The notes under the pieces: model-generated | Database searches by the model: none | What the model was told of the DNA's origin: nothing | What the model saw: only the letters and a program-made list of their open reading frames with translations | Shown: positions 18,530-27,914 of the stretch, in pieces | Layout: each line of letters starts with the position of its first letter | Numbering within the stretch: the stretch's first letter is position 1 | DNA from: JBGOTP01 sp963717075 | GTDB taxonomy: Bacteria > Acidobacteriota > Vicinamibacteria > Vicinamibacterales > CAVVIG01 | Assembly: GCA_963717075.1 (NCBI GenBank) | Contig: CAVQVI010000011.1 | Location: 62,001 to 126,000 of the forward strand | Direction of reading: 5' to 3' | Length of the DNA stretch: 64,000 bases | Translations under genes and position numbers: made by a program

Positions 18530-19840
18530 ATGAATCGTGTTTTGACGGCGTTCGCGTTGGCGTTGCTTCTCGCGTTGATCGCTCAGCCAAGGGTCTTCTT
18601 CGCTGCCGCCGGCGGGCAGGCGCCGACGAGCGGCACGGTCGTATTGGCTGGCGCTCGTGTGATCGATGGGACCGGGCGTCCGCCCGTGGAGAACGCGACC
18701 GTTGTGATCAGCAACGGACGTATCGAGGCGGTCGGCACGCCCTCCACCGTCAAGGTCCCCGCGGGGGCAACTCGGATCGATCTGTCAGGCAAAACGATCA
18801 TCCCGGGGATGATCAATGCGCACGCCCATCTGAATGCCGATCATTCAAGCCGCCCGGCTCGCGACCGGCTGCTCGCGCAGCTCCGCGTGTACGCCGACTA
18901 CGGGGTGACAACGGTCGTCGCCCTCGGGACGGACGACATCCAGGACGCCGTCAAATTGCGTGATGAACAGGAAAGTGGTCCGCTCGATCGCGCCAGGGTG
19001 TACGCCGCCGCCACGAGCATTCGGGACATTGGCACGGCCGAGGAAGTCCGAAGCCGTGTGGACCGCTACGCGGACCTCAAGGTCGATATCGTCAAATTTC
19101 ATATCTTCGGCAGGCCGACCGACATGACGCCGGCAGTCTACGGAGCCCTCATCGACGAGGCACACAAGCGAGGACTCCGAACCGCGGCACACTTGTTCTA
19201 TCTGAAGGACGCTCGCGGATTGCTGGCGGCTGGGGTGGACGTGATCGCGCACGGCGTGCGCGATCTGGACGTTGACGAGGCGCTCATTGCCGCAATCAAG
19301 CAGCGCAATGTCGGCTATATTCCCACGCTGACGCGCGATCTCGCACAGTTCGTGTACCAGACGCGTCCGGCATTCTTCGACGAGCCGTTCTTCACGCGGC
19401 ACATCGACGTCTACCGCGGGGAGATGACCCAGCTCCTCGATCCGGCCCAGCAGGAGAAGACGAAAGCCAACAAAGAAGCGCAAGCCACCAAGGCGGCGCT
19501 GCAACAGGGCAGCCGCAATCTGAAGACCCTGTCCGATGCGGGTGTCACAATCGCGCTAGGCACCGACAGCGGCACCAACCTAGGGCAGTGGCAGGGCTAC
19601 TTCGAACACACCGAGCTCGAGATGATGGTCCAGGCGGGGTTGACACCAATGCAGGCGCTCGTGGCGGCCACCGGCGGCGCGGCGCGTGTCATGAAGCTCG
19701 ATACGAAGCTGGGCACGCTTCAGCCGGGAAAGATGGCCGACCTCCTTGTGCTGAACGCCGACCCGCTCGCCGACATCCGCAACACGCGGAAGCTCGACTC
19801 GGTGTGGATCGCCGGCCGTAAGCTGGCGAATCTGCCGTAG
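18530..19840 (+). CDS. secreted amidohydrolase-family protein
   Basis: 436 residues: signal peptide (ALALLLALIAQPRVFFAAAG), imidazolonepropionase-like N-terminal barrel (GARVIDGTGRPPVENATVVI), the metal-binding HAHLN at about 97-101, later His residues in AAHLFYLKD and IAHGVRD, the catalytic Asp in LGTDSGTN and the C-terminal LGTLQPGKMADLLVLNADPL. This is the amidohydrolase superfamily, prolidase/imidazolonepropionase-like branch; the exact substrate is unknown. A strong GAGGAGG ribosome site precedes the ATG. Likely co-transcribed with the preceding MBL-fold gene. Confidence 0.93.
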   Translation: MNRVLTAFALALLLALIAQPRVFFAAAGGQAPTSGTVVLAGARVIDGTGRPPVENATVVISNGRIEAVGTPSTVKVPAGATRIDLSGKTIIPGMINAHAHLNADHSSRPARDRLLAQLRVYADYGVTTVVALGTDDIQDAVKLRDEQESGPLDRARVYAAATSIRDIGTAEEVRSRVDRYADLKVDIVKFHIFGRPTDMTPAVYGALIDEAHKRGLRTAAHLFYLKDARGLLAAGVDVIAHGVRDLDVDEALIAAIKQRNVGYIPTLTRDLAQFVYQTRPAFFDEPFFTRHIDVYRGEMTQLLDPAQQEKTKANKEAQATKAALQQGSRNLKTLSDAGVTIALGTDSGTNLGQWQGYFEHTELEMMVQAGLTPMQALVAATGGAARVMKLDTKLGTLQPGKMADLLVLNADPLADIRNTRKLDSVWIAGRKLANLP

Positions 19841-19889
19841 TGGCCGGTTGTTGCCACCGTCTCGCTCGTCTTCTTTCACGCTGCGCAAC

Positions 19890-21050
19890 TCATTGGCGCG
19901 CCGCGTTCTTGTGCAAGAACCGTTGCACGCGGCGGCCTTCCAGCGTCTCGCCAATGTAGAGATTGCCCTTGCTGTCGACCGCCATGTTGTGCGGCACATC
20001 GAGTTGGCCGCCCCAGTGTCCGTGCTGGCCGAACTTGCCGACGATCCGGAGTGAATCACGAGACAGAAACCACACTCGATGGTTCGCGCCGTCGAGCACG
20101 TACAAGAATCGCTGCTGAGGGTCTGGGGAAAAGGCGACGCCGGACGCCGACCCGGCCAGAATCGTTTGCGTCGACACGAAACCTTCTTTGACGAAGGTTC
20201 CGTCCTTCCTGAAAACCTGCACCCGATCGTTGCTGCGATCTGCGACGTACACCAGACCATCCCGAGAAATGTTCACTCCGTGCGCGGTGCGGAACTGCTG
20301 CGCCGGTGGGCCGCCGGGCTTGTAGCCGCCTATGTCCGCGTCATCCGGCCGATTTCCGTAGGCGCCCCACATCCGTTTGAATGCGCCGGTCTCCGCATCG
20401 AATACGATAATGCGGCGGTTCCCGTAGCCGTCGGCGACATACACCTCGTTCGCCGCCGGATCCACTTTGATGTCGGCGGCCCTGCCAAGATTCTTGGTGT
20501 CGTTGTTTCCCTTGCTCTGCCCCTGACGACCAATCTGAAGCACGAACGTTCCCTGATGCGTGAACTTGAGAATCTGCGCGTCCTTCTCGCCATTGCCGGC
20601 TGTCCAGACGTAGTCCTTGTCGTCGACGAAGATTCCGTGCTCGCTCTGCGGCCATTCGTAGCCCTTGCCAGGTCCTCCCCAAGATGAGACGAGGTTGCCT
20701 GCCTGATCGAACTCGAGGATGGGCGGCGCAGGAATGCAGCACTCGGCAATCGGCGGATGCTGCGCGGCCGCTGTATAGCGCTCGTTCTTCTGCAGCGCGC
20801 TCACCCGGTGCACGATCCAAATGTGATCGTGCTTGTCGACCGCCACGCCAACGACCGGCCCCACCGCCCACGTCTCGGGCAGCGGCTTCGGCCACGTCGG
20901 ATCCCACTGGAGCCCTGGGACGTCGGCCACAGAAGGCGACTGTGCGTACGCCGCTCGTCCTGGAGTGTCTCGCTGCGCGAATAACTCGAACAGCGCCGTG
21001 ACTGCAGCAAAGATGACGACGAGCCGCCAACTGCAAGGACGAGAAATCAT
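19890..21050 (-). CDS. secreted NHL-repeat beta-propeller protein
   Basis: 386 residues: N-terminal signal or anchor (LVVIFAAVTALFELFA), then a six-bladed NHL propeller with repeated GVAVDKHDHIWIVHR, VDDKDYVWTAG, VYVADGYGNRRIIVFD and MAVDSKGNLYIGE blades. Similar to the peptidyl-alpha-hydroxyglycine amidating lyase-like/NHL family, common as exported proteins in Acidobacteriota. A run of Gs gives a strong AGGGGGG ribosome site before the ATG. It is convergent with the amidohydrolase gene. A paralogue lies at 25715-26803 and a fragment of another at 25572-25761. Function unknown; binding or lyase activity is possible. Confidence 0.92.
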   Translation of the reverse strand: MISRPCSWRLVVIFAAVTALFELFAQRDTPGRAAYAQSPSVADVPGLQWDPTWPKPLPETWAVGPVVGVAVDKHDHIWIVHRVSALQKNERYTAAAQHPPIAECCIPAPPILEFDQAGNLVSSWGGPGKGYEWPQSEHGIFVDDKDYVWTAGNGEKDAQILKFTHQGTFVLQIGRQGQSKGNNDTKNLGRAADIKVDPAANEVYVADGYGNRRIIVFDAETGAFKRMWGAYGNRPDDADIGGYKPGGPPAQQFRTAHGVNISRDGLVYVADRSNDRVQVFRKDGTFVKEGFVSTQTILAGSASGVAFSPDPQQRFLYVLDGANHRVWFLSRDSLRIVGKFGQHGHWGGQLDVPHNMAVDSKGNLYIGETLEGRRVQRFLHKNAARQ

Positions 21051-21234
21051 CTGCCCCCCCTGTTATGCCGGCGACGACCATAACACCCATGCGGTCTCTC
21101 GGCAAAGGGTCCGGACCAATCGATTGTCGTGGTTGTGGTCGCGCGCGAAAGAGACTTCCGACGGGCCAACGTGAGATAAGCTCTCGCAACGCCTCGACGC
21201 GCGGCGCCCTACAACAGACCCCAGGAGTCTCTTC

Positions 21235-21876
21235 ATGCTGTTCGACTTCGCCACGGTGCATCCCAGCATTTGCTACAAGCTCCTGGTGTCGACCATCACA
21301 CCGCGGCCCATCGGCTGGGTCGTCTCCCAGGACGCTCGCGGCACGTTGAACGCTGCGCCGTTTTCTTTCTTCAACGCGCTTTCCTCGGATCCGCCCGTGG
21401 TCGGCCTTGGCATTGGCCGCCGCTCCACCGGATCCGCCAAGGACACCCGCGCCAATATCATTGAAACCGGGGAGTTCGTCGTCAATCTCGTCTCGGAAGA
21501 GACCGCTGCGGCGATGAACGTCACGGCCATTGACTTCGAGCCCGAAGTGAACGAGCTGGTGGAAGCGGGACTCACGACCTGTCCTTCCGTGCGTGTACGG
21601 CCACCGCGCATCGCGGAGAGTCCGGTCGCATTGGAGTGCACCCTCTTCCAACTGATCGACCTCGGGCCCAATAGCGGCATCGTGCTGGGCCGCGTCGTCG
21701 CCATCCATGTCCGCGACGCCGCGGTGCTCGACTCCGCAACCGGGTACGTAGATACGCCAGCGTTGAAGTTGATTGGCCGCATGCACGGCACGGGCTGGTA
21801 CGCCCGCACATCCGATCTGTTTGAGATGCCTCGCATTCCCGTCAGCGATTGGAAGCGGCACCAAACAGCTCGCTGA
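21235..21876 (+). CDS. flavin reductase-like FMN-binding split-barrel protein
   Basis: 213 residues beginning FDFATVHPSICYKLLVSTITPRPIGWV, the classic start of DIM6/NTAB flavin reductases, followed by AAPFSFFNALSSDPPVVGLGI and ANIIETGEFVVNLV, all conserved FMN-binding segments. It likely reduces or binds FMN for a partner monooxygenase; no partner is adjacent, though the window's P450 is not a usual partner. The ATG is preceded by AGGAG. Cytoplasmic, single-gene unit divergent from the NHL gene. Confidence 0.93.
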   Translation: MLFDFATVHPSICYKLLVSTITPRPIGWVVSQDARGTLNAAPFSFFNALSSDPPVVGLGIGRRSTGSAKDTRANIIETGEFVVNLVSEETAAAMNVTAIDFEPEVNELVEAGLTTCPSVRVRPPRIAESPVALECTLFQLIDLGPNSGIVLGRVVAIHVRDAAVLDSATGYVDTPALKLIGRMHGTGWYARTSDLFEMPRIPVSDWKRHQTAR

Positions 21877-22004
21877 GGGGCCAACCCGGGGGGGCCGCGG
21901 CCCTGACTTCGAGACGCGAGTTCGCTTCTCGCGCTCTACCCGGGTGCCTTATACTGGCGACGTCGGCGCGCAGGGATGGACCCGTTTCCGGAAAGGGCTG
22001 AACC

Positions 22005-23558
22005 GTGACATCAAAGTTCAAGCGCGGCCTCTTCGCCTCACTCTTGCTGCTTGTCGGGCTTGCGGTCTTCATCTGGACCTCGGGCCGGTCGCCCCTGATC
22101 GCCCAACGGTCCGACCGTAGTGGCGGCGCGAGCGGCGGCTCCCTGCAACCGTGGTTGAAGCCGGTCCCCCACGCGGAGTGCGGCAAAGGCGATCGCGTGG
22201 AGACGGGGCTGCAAGGTCAGACCACGCTGGCCGAGCGCATGAGCGGCGCTTCGTCGAAATCGTACAACTGCAACCTCGAGTTGGTCGGCCAATTTCAGGG
22301 CGAAGGTGCCAACTACCAGATGGCCGCGTTTGATCAGTGCGCCTACTACGGCACGTCGAACCGCGAAGGGCAACTGAGCAAGGGGGTGGTCGTCGTCGAC
22401 GCCTCAGATCCAGGGCGACCGTTTGCTGCGACCTATCTCGACGCGCGCCCGATGTGGGATCCCTGGGAATCGCTGAAGGTCAACGTGCCGCGGAAGCTGT
22501 TGGCGGCGATACAGGCTGATAGGGGCAACGGCGAGCAGCCAGGGTTCGCTGCATACGATATTTCCAATTGCAGGAAGCCCGTGCTGAAGAGCGCCGTGAA
22601 CCTTGACGCGCCCGTCAAAGGTCACGCTGGCCATTTCGCCCCGGACGGGCGGACCTACTACGGCACTCATATCGGTGTCAGCACGTATGCCATCGATATC
22701 GACAACCCCGAGCAACCGAAATTGCTCGGCGTGTGGCCCGGTGACAACGGTGTCGGATTACCCCACGACCTTTCCCTGAATGCCGGCGGTGACCGTCTCT
22801 ATACCGCGCAACCTGGCGGGCTCGGGCGGCCGGGGCAGCAAAGAGGGAACGGGCTGGTGATTACCGACGTTGGTAACTACCAGGCCCGGCGCGCCGGCGC
22901 CAGTCCCCACGTGATCTCGTCGCTCTTCTGGGACGACGGTGCCGTCGCGCAGATGACGGAACGCGTGCAGATCAACGGGCATCCCTATTTGATCTTCACC
23001 GACGAGGCTGGGGCGGGCGGGATCGGGGATGGCGCCAAAGCGGCGTGCGCCCGAAACCTGCCGCCCTTTGGGTTCGCACGCATCATTGACATCGCCGACG
23101 AGCGCAATCCCCGCATCGTGTCGCAATTGATGCTCGACGTACACGATCCAGCAAATTGCTCCGCGACGCAGCTCGATACTGGATTCACCGACCTGTTCGG
23201 CTACTCCAGCCACTACTGCACGGCGAACAACGCCGAGAACGCGGAATATCTGGCCTGCAGTTACTTTGAGTCAGGGGTGAGAGTCTTTGACATTCACGAC
23301 CCCTACCGTCCGAAGGAAATCGCGTACTACAAGCCGCCGGCGCGTTCAGCGACGCTTACCGGGTCGTCGAACTCTTCGATCAGACGGCACGGAGACAGGC
23401 GGGCGGATTGGGCCTCCTCGAACATCTATTGGCATCGGTACGGCGATGAGCAGCATCTCTGGTTCACCAGCCACGAGAACGGGTTTCAAGTCGTCAAGTT
23501 CACCAATCGACTCGCGTCAATCGGCAAGAAGATCGCGCCATCCACCGCCCGGCGGTGA
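22005..23558 (+). CDS. LVIVD-repeat-like secreted beta-propeller protein
   Basis: 517 residues. Signal anchor (FASLLLLVGLAVFIWTSG), then propeller-like repeats of the LVIVD type, such as GVVVVDASDPGRP, VSTYAIDIDNPEQPKLLGVW, ARIIDIADERNPRIVSQLM and VRVFDIHDPYRPKEIAYY. Several cysteines suggest disulfides in the periplasm. The start is a GTG after GGAAAGG. The stop overlaps the next gene's GTG by 4 bp, so it is coupled to the cupredoxin-like gene. LVIVD proteins are often surface or periplasmic binding scaffolds; the function here is unknown. Confidence 0.87.
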   Translation: MTSKFKRGLFASLLLLVGLAVFIWTSGRSPLIAQRSDRSGGASGGSLQPWLKPVPHAECGKGDRVETGLQGQTTLAERMSGASSKSYNCNLELVGQFQGEGANYQMAAFDQCAYYGTSNREGQLSKGVVVVDASDPGRPFAATYLDARPMWDPWESLKVNVPRKLLAAIQADRGNGEQPGFAAYDISNCRKPVLKSAVNLDAPVKGHAGHFAPDGRTYYGTHIGVSTYAIDIDNPEQPKLLGVWPGDNGVGLPHDLSLNAGGDRLYTAQPGGLGRPGQQRGNGLVITDVGNYQARRAGASPHVISSLFWDDGAVAQMTERVQINGHPYLIFTDEAGAGGIGDGAKAACARNLPPFGFARIIDIADERNPRIVSQLMLDVHDPANCSATQLDTGFTDLFGYSSHYCTANNAENAEYLACSYFESGVRVFDIHDPYRPKEIAYYKPPARSATLTGSSNSSIRRHGDRRADWASSNIYWHRYGDEQHLWFTSHENGFQVVKFTNRLASIGKKIAPSTARR

Positions 23559-23992
23559 GCGACGTCGGGAACCTCATGCGGGCGCGACCAGGCGCCTCTC
23601 TTCCAAGGGGTGCCCGCGTCACCGTCATCCTGGCTGCGACCCTGTGCTCGCTCGTCGCTCTCTACTTTGCGTTTCAGTCGGTGGCTCGACAACCGGCCGG
23701 CGAGCCGATGTCCAGAACGTACCGGCTGCGCATCGAGAACCAGCGGCTGGTGTCGGGACCCTCGCGCCTCATCGCCATTGAGGGCGATTCAATCACCCTG
23801 ATGGTGACCTCCAATCGCCAGGAAACGTTACACGTCCATGAATACGAACAACATCTCGTCATCGAGCTCACGCCGGGGCGCGAGATGACGAGCAGCTTTT
23901 CCGCTGACCGGGCGGGTCGCTTCGGCGTCCATCTGATCGGCATCGACGGATCTCACGCCCAAGTCGCCGTCGTCGAGGTGCTGCCGCGATGA
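23555..23992 (+). CDS. membrane-anchored cupredoxin-like protein
   Basis: 145 residues: one N-terminal membrane helix (VTVILAATLCSLVALYFAF) and a small beta domain with IEGDSITLMVTSNRQETLHVHEYEQH followed by FSADRAGRFGVHLIG, the arrangement of cupredoxin-1/plastocyanin-like domains, with His residues in the LHVHEYEQH loop as candidate metal ligands. The usual second copper His/Cys pair near the C-terminus is not obvious, so copper binding is uncertain. The GTG start overlaps the LVIVD gene stop (GTGA). It is followed by a multi-span membrane protein; the three likely work together at the cytoplasmic membrane. Confidence 0.78.
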   Translation: MSDVGNLMRARPGASLPRGARVTVILAATLCSLVALYFAFQSVARQPAGEPMSRTYRLRIENQRLVSGPSRLIAIEGDSITLMVTSNRQETLHVHEYEQHLVIELTPGREMTSSFSADRAGRFGVHLIGIDGSHAQVAVVEVLPR

Positions 23993-24035
23993 CATCGTCG
24001 CGATCGACGATGGCGGTCGCGCGCTGAGGATTGTC

Positions 24036-25475
24036 GTGTCTTTGCCATCTGCGGTGTACGCGCACGTGTTTCTGCAGCCGTACACGCTTCCCGTGCCGTT
24101 CTGGCTCTATCTGTATGCCGCCGCTGCGACGCTGATCCTGTCCTTCGCGATCATCGGCGTGTTTGTCGGGACTCTCCCAGCCCCCTGGCTGTCTCGCACG
24201 ACGAACGTCTTGCCGGGAACCCCCAGGGCGCAAGCCGCATGGACATGGATCGTGCGGGTGCTCCGCCTCGTCGGTGTCGGGTGTCTTGCGCTGACCATGC
24301 TCGGCGGCATCGTCGGCACCTCCGATCCGATGTTGAACATCAGCATGCCGCTCTTTTGGGTGGCGTTTCTCCTCGGGCTGACCTACCTCACGGCGATCAT
24401 CGGCAACATCTATGAATTCACCAACCCGTGGAGCACTCTCGTGGATGGGGCCGAACGCCTCGGACTCGATCTGTCGAGGAGTCGGATCAGGTACCCGCAC
24501 GCGCTTGGATATCTTCCGGCGTTTACGTTCTACGTGGGTCTCGTCTGGATCGAGCTCTTCACGTTCCCTCGGCCGTACCTGCTTTCTCTACTGCTGATCC
24601 TGTACACAGCCGCCACGTTCTCGGCTGTGTTGCTCTTCGGCAAGCACACGTGGTTCGAGTATGGCGAGCTCTTCAGCGTCTTCTTCCGGATGGTTGGCAC
24701 TCTGGCGCCAGTGGCGTATGTGGGCGCCTCTGAAGGACGGCCGGCGCGCATCTACTTGCGCCTGCCGTTTGTCAGCGCGTTCCATGACCGGCCGACGCAC
24801 GTCACCCTCGTGCTATTCGTCATGTTCATGCTGTCGTCGACGACCTACGACGCGCTGCATGAAACGTTCTTCTGGGTGAGCATGTATTGGCAGCGCCTCT
24901 TGCCGGCGCTGGAGCCGCTTTGGGGCGGCGACATGATTCAGGCGCAGAGCGCCCTCACGACCTGGTACGTGGTCTATCAGCGTGTTGGGCTCGTGGCCTC
25001 TCCGTTCTTCTACCTCTTGCTGTACCTGTTCGTACTGGCATGTGCAAAGCTGGTGAGCAAGACGACGGTGCCGCTGGCGACGCTCGCGGCGCAGTTCGCA
25101 CTGTCGCTGCTGCCGATTGCCCTGGTGTACCACGCCACCCATTACTACACGATTCTCGTTGCCGAGATGCCACGCCTGCCGGGGCTGGCTTCGGATCCAT
25201 TTGGTCTCGGATGGCAGCTCTTCGCAGCCGCGCCCCGAACGCCAGGGCCGCTGAACATGGGCGTGATCTGGCACACCCAGGTTCTGTTGATGCTTGGCGG
25301 GCACGTGGTCGCCGTCTACCTCGCGCACGTCGTCGCATTGCGAGTATTTCCGTCACATAGGCAGGGCGTCGTGAGCCAGCTTCCCATGTTGGCGTTGATG
25401 GTGGCGTATACATGCCTGGGACTCTGGGTGCTGTCGCTTCCTTTGGCCGTCCCACAGGTGCTGCCAATTGGCTAG
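24036..25475 (+). CDS. polytopic membrane protein linked to LVIVD and cupredoxin genes
   Basis: 479 residues with about ten to twelve hydrophobic helices spread along its length (for example LILSFAIIGVFVG, MPLFWVAFLLGLTYLTAI, LLSLLLILYTAATFSAVLLF). I do not recognise the family. Notable are several conserved-looking polar residues inside or near helices: HATHYYT, HTQVLLMLGGHVVAVYLAHV, which place His residues as in membrane redox or metal-handling proteins. The start is a GTG with GAGGA upstream, 43 bp after the cupredoxin-like gene, so one operon. A role in copper or electron handling with its neighbours is a guess from context. Confidence 0.83.
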   Translation: MSLPSAVYAHVFLQPYTLPVPFWLYLYAAAATLILSFAIIGVFVGTLPAPWLSRTTNVLPGTPRAQAAWTWIVRVLRLVGVGCLALTMLGGIVGTSDPMLNISMPLFWVAFLLGLTYLTAIIGNIYEFTNPWSTLVDGAERLGLDLSRSRIRYPHALGYLPAFTFYVGLVWIELFTFPRPYLLSLLLILYTAATFSAVLLFGKHTWFEYGELFSVFFRMVGTLAPVAYVGASEGRPARIYLRLPFVSAFHDRPTHVTLVLFVMFMLSSTTYDALHETFFWVSMYWQRLLPALEPLWGGDMIQAQSALTTWYVVYQRVGLVASPFFYLLLYLFVLACAKLVSKTTVPLATLAAQFALSLLPIALVYHATHYYTILVAEMPRLPGLASDPFGLGWQLFAAAPRTPGPLNMGVIWHTQVLLMLGGHVVAVYLAHVVALRVFPSHRQGVVSQLPMLALMVAYTCLGLWVLSLPLAVPQVLPIG

Positions 25476-25571
25476 AGTGACGATTTGCGGTCTCTCGGCG
25501 CCTGCCCTGACGCGCCCGCGAAGGATTTGGTAGCCTGCGCACGAAACCGAATTCATAGAGGAGAGGAGAAA

Positions 25572-25761
25572 ATGACGCGGGTATCTTGGTTTTCTGTGAG
25601 TGCGGTCCCGCTGGCCGGACTCGTGAGGCGCTAATCACTATCTGACCGTTGATTCGAAGGGGAACATCTACAACAGCGGCCTGCAGAAATTCGTGTTCAA
25701 AGGAGTGCCATCGCTCAACGAACTGCTGAAGCGGCCGACGTCCTTTTCGGCAGGTCCTTGA
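25572..25761 (+). pseudogene. remnant of a third NHL-repeat gene (start and end joined)
   Basis: A strong ribosome site (GAGGAGAGGAG) precedes an ATG at 25572 that opens a signal-peptide-like MTRVSWFSVSAVPLAG and stops after 20 codons. Directly downstream, in another frame, the sequence encodes HYLTVDSKGNIYNSGLQKFVFKG, matching the C-terminal blade of the neighbouring NHL protein (HFFNTDSKGNLFTCG...KFVLKD) but in the opposite orientation. The whole propeller between is missing. The fragment overlaps the 3' end of the intact minus-strand gene, suggesting an inverted pair that collapsed by deletion. Confidence 0.75.
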
Positions 25762-26803
25762 GCACAAATTTCTGCGGCATGAAGAGGCCGCAGGTGAACA
25801 GATTCCCCTTGGAGTCGGTGTTGAAGAAATGTTGCCCGGCGCTCTTGAAGCTCCCGAGAAGCTGTAGGTCGCTTCTGCGCAAGATGTACATCGTCGCGGT
25901 GGAGTTCATCCCACCTGCGTAGAGATAGTACTGCTCCGGATCGGGAGAGAACGCGACGGAATTGGTCGGCCCCGGGAGAGTGACCTCTTTGATGAAGGTG
26001 CCGTCCGGCTTGTGCACGTGGATGATGCTGTGGGAACGATCGGACACATACACGAGTTTGTCGCGCGAGAGACCTACGCCGTGCGCATATCGCGGAACGC
26101 CCGGTTTGTCGGCCTCGAACGCGTCGTCGGGCGGCTTGCCGTATCGACCCCAGTGGCGCTTGTAGGCGCCGGTGTCGGCGTCGTAGACGATCACTCGCTT
26201 GTTGATGTAGCCGTCCGCGATGTAGATCTCGTTGGCATCAGGATCGAAACCCATGCCCGAAGGTCCGCCGAGTAATTTCGTATCGTTGCTGCCATTGGTC
26301 TTGTCGACCTCTCCGATCTGAAGCAGGAATTTCCCCTCGCGCGTGAATTTCACCACGGCGTTGCCGCGGGTTTCATCGCTCACCCACACGTTGCCTTTCC
26401 AGTCGACGTTGATGGACTGGCCCGGGAACGGCCGACCGTTGCCCTGAGTCCACCCACCTTGGCCGGGCACTCCCCACGCCTGCAGGAGATTGCCCTGCTC
26501 GTCGAGCTCGAGGACAGCCGGCGCCGGAACTTTGCCCGCCTTGGTGATCTGTTCCGAGTAGCGCTGCCCGGCGATTTGATGAACGACCCAGATATGATCG
26601 CGTGAGTCAACTGCGACGCCCCACACCATTCCCAGCCCCCAGTTATTCGGCAGTGGCTTCGGCCACGCCGAATCGAGCTCGAAGGTCGGCGGCGGTTCGA
26701 CTTGGGCGCTCGGCGCCGACTGTGCAGCCGGCAGTGCATTCCATGGTCCGAGTACGCCGACCGACAACGTGGCGGCTAGCCAGAGACATCGTGTCTTCAC
26801 CAT
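25715..26803 (-). CDS. secreted NHL-repeat beta-propeller protein (paralogue)
   Basis: 362 residues with signal peptide (LAATLSVGVLGPWNALPAAQ) and NHL blades such as GVAVDSRDHIWVVHQ, INVDWKGNVWVSDETRGNAVVKFTREGKF, EIYIADGYINKRVIVYD and FFNTDSKGNLFTCGLFMPQKFVLKD. Close in layout to the protein at 19890-21050. The ATG at 26803 has GGAGGATATCG before it. Its last codons run into the inverted remnant at 25572-25761, so the extreme C-terminus (about ten residues) may be altered by that rearrangement. Periplasmic or extracellular; ligand unknown. Confidence 0.92.
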   Translation of the reverse strand: MVKTRCLWLAATLSVGVLGPWNALPAAQSAPSAQVEPPPTFELDSAWPKPLPNNWGLGMVWGVAVDSRDHIWVVHQIAGQRYSEQITKAGKVPAPAVLELDEQGNLLQAWGVPGQGGWTQGNGRPFPGQSINVDWKGNVWVSDETRGNAVVKFTREGKFLLQIGEVDKTNGSNDTKLLGGPSGMGFDPDANEIYIADGYINKRVIVYDADTGAYKRHWGRYGKPPDDAFEADKPGVPRYAHGVGLSRDKLVYVSDRSHSIIHVHKPDGTFIKEVTLPGPTNSVAFSPDPEQYYLYAGGMNSTATMYILRRSDLQLLGSFKSAGQHFFNTDSKGNLFTCGLFMPQKFVLKDLPKRTSAASAVR

Positions 26804-26966
26804 CGATATCCTCCAATCCCTGCTCAATCCCGTCACCCGCGATCTCGTCACAGCCGCCGCGAATATAGCATCCGACCGGACGGTTTGGACGCCGGGCGGA
26901 ATTTCTCGCTGGCATCATCATCATCGACCCAACGGCCGGGTCGGTCGTTCTCGTCCAACGCCAGTC

Positions 26967-27914
26967 TCAACGAATGGCGATCGGGGCGACGGTTGAGCCT
27001 GTTCCGCCTTGGATCTTCAGCGGCTCGATGACGAAGGCGAATTCGTAGACGCGCTTCGCCGACAGCTCATCCAGCTTCATGTTCTCCAGCAGGTGAATGC
27101 CGTTGACGACGAGCAGGATCTGATGGACGGGCAGCGATAGCTGTCGGTCTGGGTTTGGCCTTACTTCGACAGGGGAGGTGTCGGAGCCCACCACGACTGA
27201 GCCCTGGCGTGCAAGCCACTCGGCGGCGCCGACGCCGATGCCGGGATTGGTGGCCTGGTACTTCGCGTTGTCCTTCCCCCACAGCCTTCCCCACCCGGTG
27301 TGCACGAGTGCCACGTCGCCGCGCTGCAGCATGACGTTCTGTCTGGCTAACGCCTGCTCCAGATCTTGCACCGTCACTTCGTAGGTCGAGGGCAGGGTCT
27401 CGACGTTCTTGAGCGCGGCGATGTCGATCAGAACACCGCGGGTGACAATGGCGCCCACGTTGTGGATACCGAGCTTCGTGAAGCCCGTGCGCGTCGCGAC
27501 ATCGTCGACCTTGACGCAGTTATACATGCTGTCGCCGATGGTCTGGTGCGCGAAGCCGTCGAACTGCGTGCCCACGTGACCGATTTCGGCGATGAGCAAC
27601 TCTTCGTTCGAACCTCGCCGATTCGACTCCGCGTTCATCGTGGTCCGCTTGGTGTGGATGTTGAACTGGCGAACGGGGCTCATCGGCATGTCCGCCGACA
27701 AGATCCGACCGAGCTCGATCACCTCGCCCGCGCGAATGAGTCGCGCGGCGCGCAACACGGTCTCGGACCCGATGAGGTTGGCCGCCCCCCGCTCGTCGGA
27801 GGCCCCCCATGGTGACGGACACCGCTTGGAGTCTGGAGGGGCCTGCCACGTCTGCGCGCGAGCGACTCCGCTCACGGACAGACACATCAACAGAGTCAGA
27901 ACAAGGTCTCGCAT
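26967..27914 (-). CDS. secreted cyclase-family (kynurenine-formamidase-like) hydrolase
   Basis: 315 residues with a signal peptide (LVLTLLMCLSVSGVARAQ). The metal-binding signature HVGTQFDGFAH appears at about residue 112, a variant of the HxGTHxDxPxH motif in which the second His is Gln, as in many bacterial 'cyclase family' members. Further conserved parts: GVLIDIA, GDVALVHTGW, GSDTSPVE, and a C-terminal Val/Ile-rich strand. Family enzymes hydrolyse amides or esters such as N-formylkynurenine; the exported location suggests an environmental substrate. Start at 27914 follows GGAGGT. Confidence 0.9.
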   Translation of the reverse strand: MRDLVLTLLMCLSVSGVARAQTWQAPPDSKRCPSPWGASDERGAANLIGSETVLRAARLIRAGEVIELGRILSADMPMSPVRQFNIHTKRTTMNAESNRRGSNEELLIAEIGHVGTQFDGFAHQTIGDSMYNCVKVDDVATRTGFTKLGIHNVGAIVTRGVLIDIAALKNVETLPSTYEVTVQDLEQALARQNVMLQRGDVALVHTGWGRLWGKDNAKYQATNPGIGVGAAEWLARQGSVVVGSDTSPVEVRPNPDRQLSLPVHQILLVVNGIHLLENMKLDELSAKRVYEFAFVIEPLKIQGGTGSTVAPIAIR

